From NCBI GenBank assembly GCA_031280945.1, contig JAITGB010000067.1, positions 1 through 5,232 of the forward strand: DNA of 5,232 nt, in the 5' to 3' direction. The notes under the pieces are model-generated. The model had not been told where the DNA came from. It worked only from the letters and a program-made list of their open reading frames with translations, and made no database searches. The stretch comes from Spirochaetales bacterium (lineage in GTDB: Bacteria; Spirochaetota; Spirochaetia; DTKZ01). This document shows, in pieces, positions 5,059-5,232 of the stretch; within the stretch, counting starts at the first letter, position 1, and every line of letters begins with the position of its first letter. A program made the translations under genes and the position numbers.

Positions 5059-5075
5059 AAAATGGTGAAAAATGG
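5059..5075 (+). promoter_or_regulatory. Direct repeat next to the -35 box, operator candidate
   Basis: AAAATGG occurs at 5059-5065 and 5069-5075, exactly 10 bp apart and so on the same face of the helix. It ends five bases before the TTGACA of the MNT promoter. The placement fits a regulator or UP-type element, but two short AT-rich repeats may be chance. Confidence 0.35.
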
Positions 5076-5080
5076 CACAC

Positions 5081-5116
5081 TTGACAAAGAATAGTAATTT
5101 ATTATAGAATAAAACC
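5081..5116 (+). promoter_or_regulatory. Sigma-70 type promoter of the MNT gene, leaderless
   Basis: A perfect TTGACA (5081-5086) is followed after 18 bp by TAGAAT (5105-5110, 5/6 to consensus); an overlapping TATAGA at 5103-5108 gives 16 bp. With the first, the usual spacing puts +1 exactly at the A of the ATG (5117). With the second, +1 would be about 5115. No SD is present in the bases before the ATG (AAAACC directly precedes it), in line with a leaderless message. Confidence 0.78.
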
Positions 5117-5232
5117 ATGGAAAATTTTGAGGAAAGAATAAATATTATAAAGGAAACTATCCTTAAAAATGTATCGGCTAAATATATATATTTATTCGGT
5201 TCTTATGCCTATGGCAAACCGACAGACAAAAG
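5117..5232 (+). CDS. MNT-type nucleotidyltransferase, N-terminal part (cut by window end)
   Basis: Only 38 codons are visible, beginning MENFEERINIIKETILKN. A helix leads into the strand YIYLFGSYAYGKPTDK (23-38). GSYAYG is the GSxAxG signature of the polymerase-beta fold minimal nucleotidyltransferases, and the catalytic DxD pair would be expected just past the window edge. In many genomes such proteins are encoded beside a HEPN-domain partner. In HEPN/MNT toxin-antitoxin pairs the MNT protein AMPylates and silences the HEPN ribonuclease. Here no HEPN gene lies immediately upstream, so a partner would have to be downstream, outside the window; a stand-alone enzyme is also possible. The gene is AT-rich, unlike the operon to its left, which suggests horizontal transfer. 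Start choice rests on the promoter placed directly before the ATG. Confidence 0.8.
   Translation, partial: MENFEERINIIKETILKNVSAKYIYLFGSYAYGKPTDK

Noticed and set aside
4482..5087. 201-codon minus-strand ORF
   Set aside because: Half is antisense to the lipoprotein gene and half is translation of the GC-rich hairpin array; no family motif is seen.

Overview
The window looks like a chromosomal segment of a GC-rich bacterium, possibly a spirochaete of the Treponema type. The hints are a relaxed lipobox (LFAGC) on a Gly/Asp-linked surface lipoprotein, a nonulosonate-synthase-like gene, a long poly-C tract, and intergenic gaps filled with GC-rich triloop hairpins. This placement is inference from style, not from a marker gene.

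Layout. Bases 1-66 are probably the 3' end of a + strand gene, followed by an intrinsic terminator (93-112). A tight minus-strand operon follows, reading from 3335 down to 133: proC (pyrroline-5-carboxylate reductase), serS (seryl-tRNA synthetase) and a neuB-type nonulosonic acid synthase. The proC stop touches the serS ATG (TAGATG), and the serS stop overlaps the neuB ATG (ATGA), so one transcript with coupled translation is expected. The operon promoter is a strong sigma-70 type site, TTGCCA-17 bp-TACAAT, placed so that transcription should start at or 1 nt before the proC ATG. That predicts a leaderless mRNA.

The 3336-3839 gap has no convincing gene. It holds the proC promoter, a perfect 21-bp palindrome, a GC-rich hairpin array, nested AT-rich palindromes, a 12-C homopolymer, and a three-way-junction-like leader just before the next gene. 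That gene (3840-4856, +) encodes an exported lipoprotein of 338 aa with a strong Shine-Dalgarno sequence; its core weakly recalls DUF4382-type lipoproteins.

A second GC-rich hairpin array (4868-5013) follows. It shares sequence blocks with the first in opposite orientation, so the lipoprotein gene is bracketed by two inverted copies of a modular repeat. After this the composition turns sharply AT-rich. A TTGACA-type promoter drives the start of a minimal nucleotidyltransferase (MNT, GSYAYG motif), cut by the window edge. It is the kind of gene often found as the antitoxin of HEPN/MNT modules, and it too appears leaderless.

The points most worth following are the two predicted leaderless promoters, the paired inverted hairpin arrays around the lipoprotein gene, the candidate RNA switch before that gene, and the poly-C tract.
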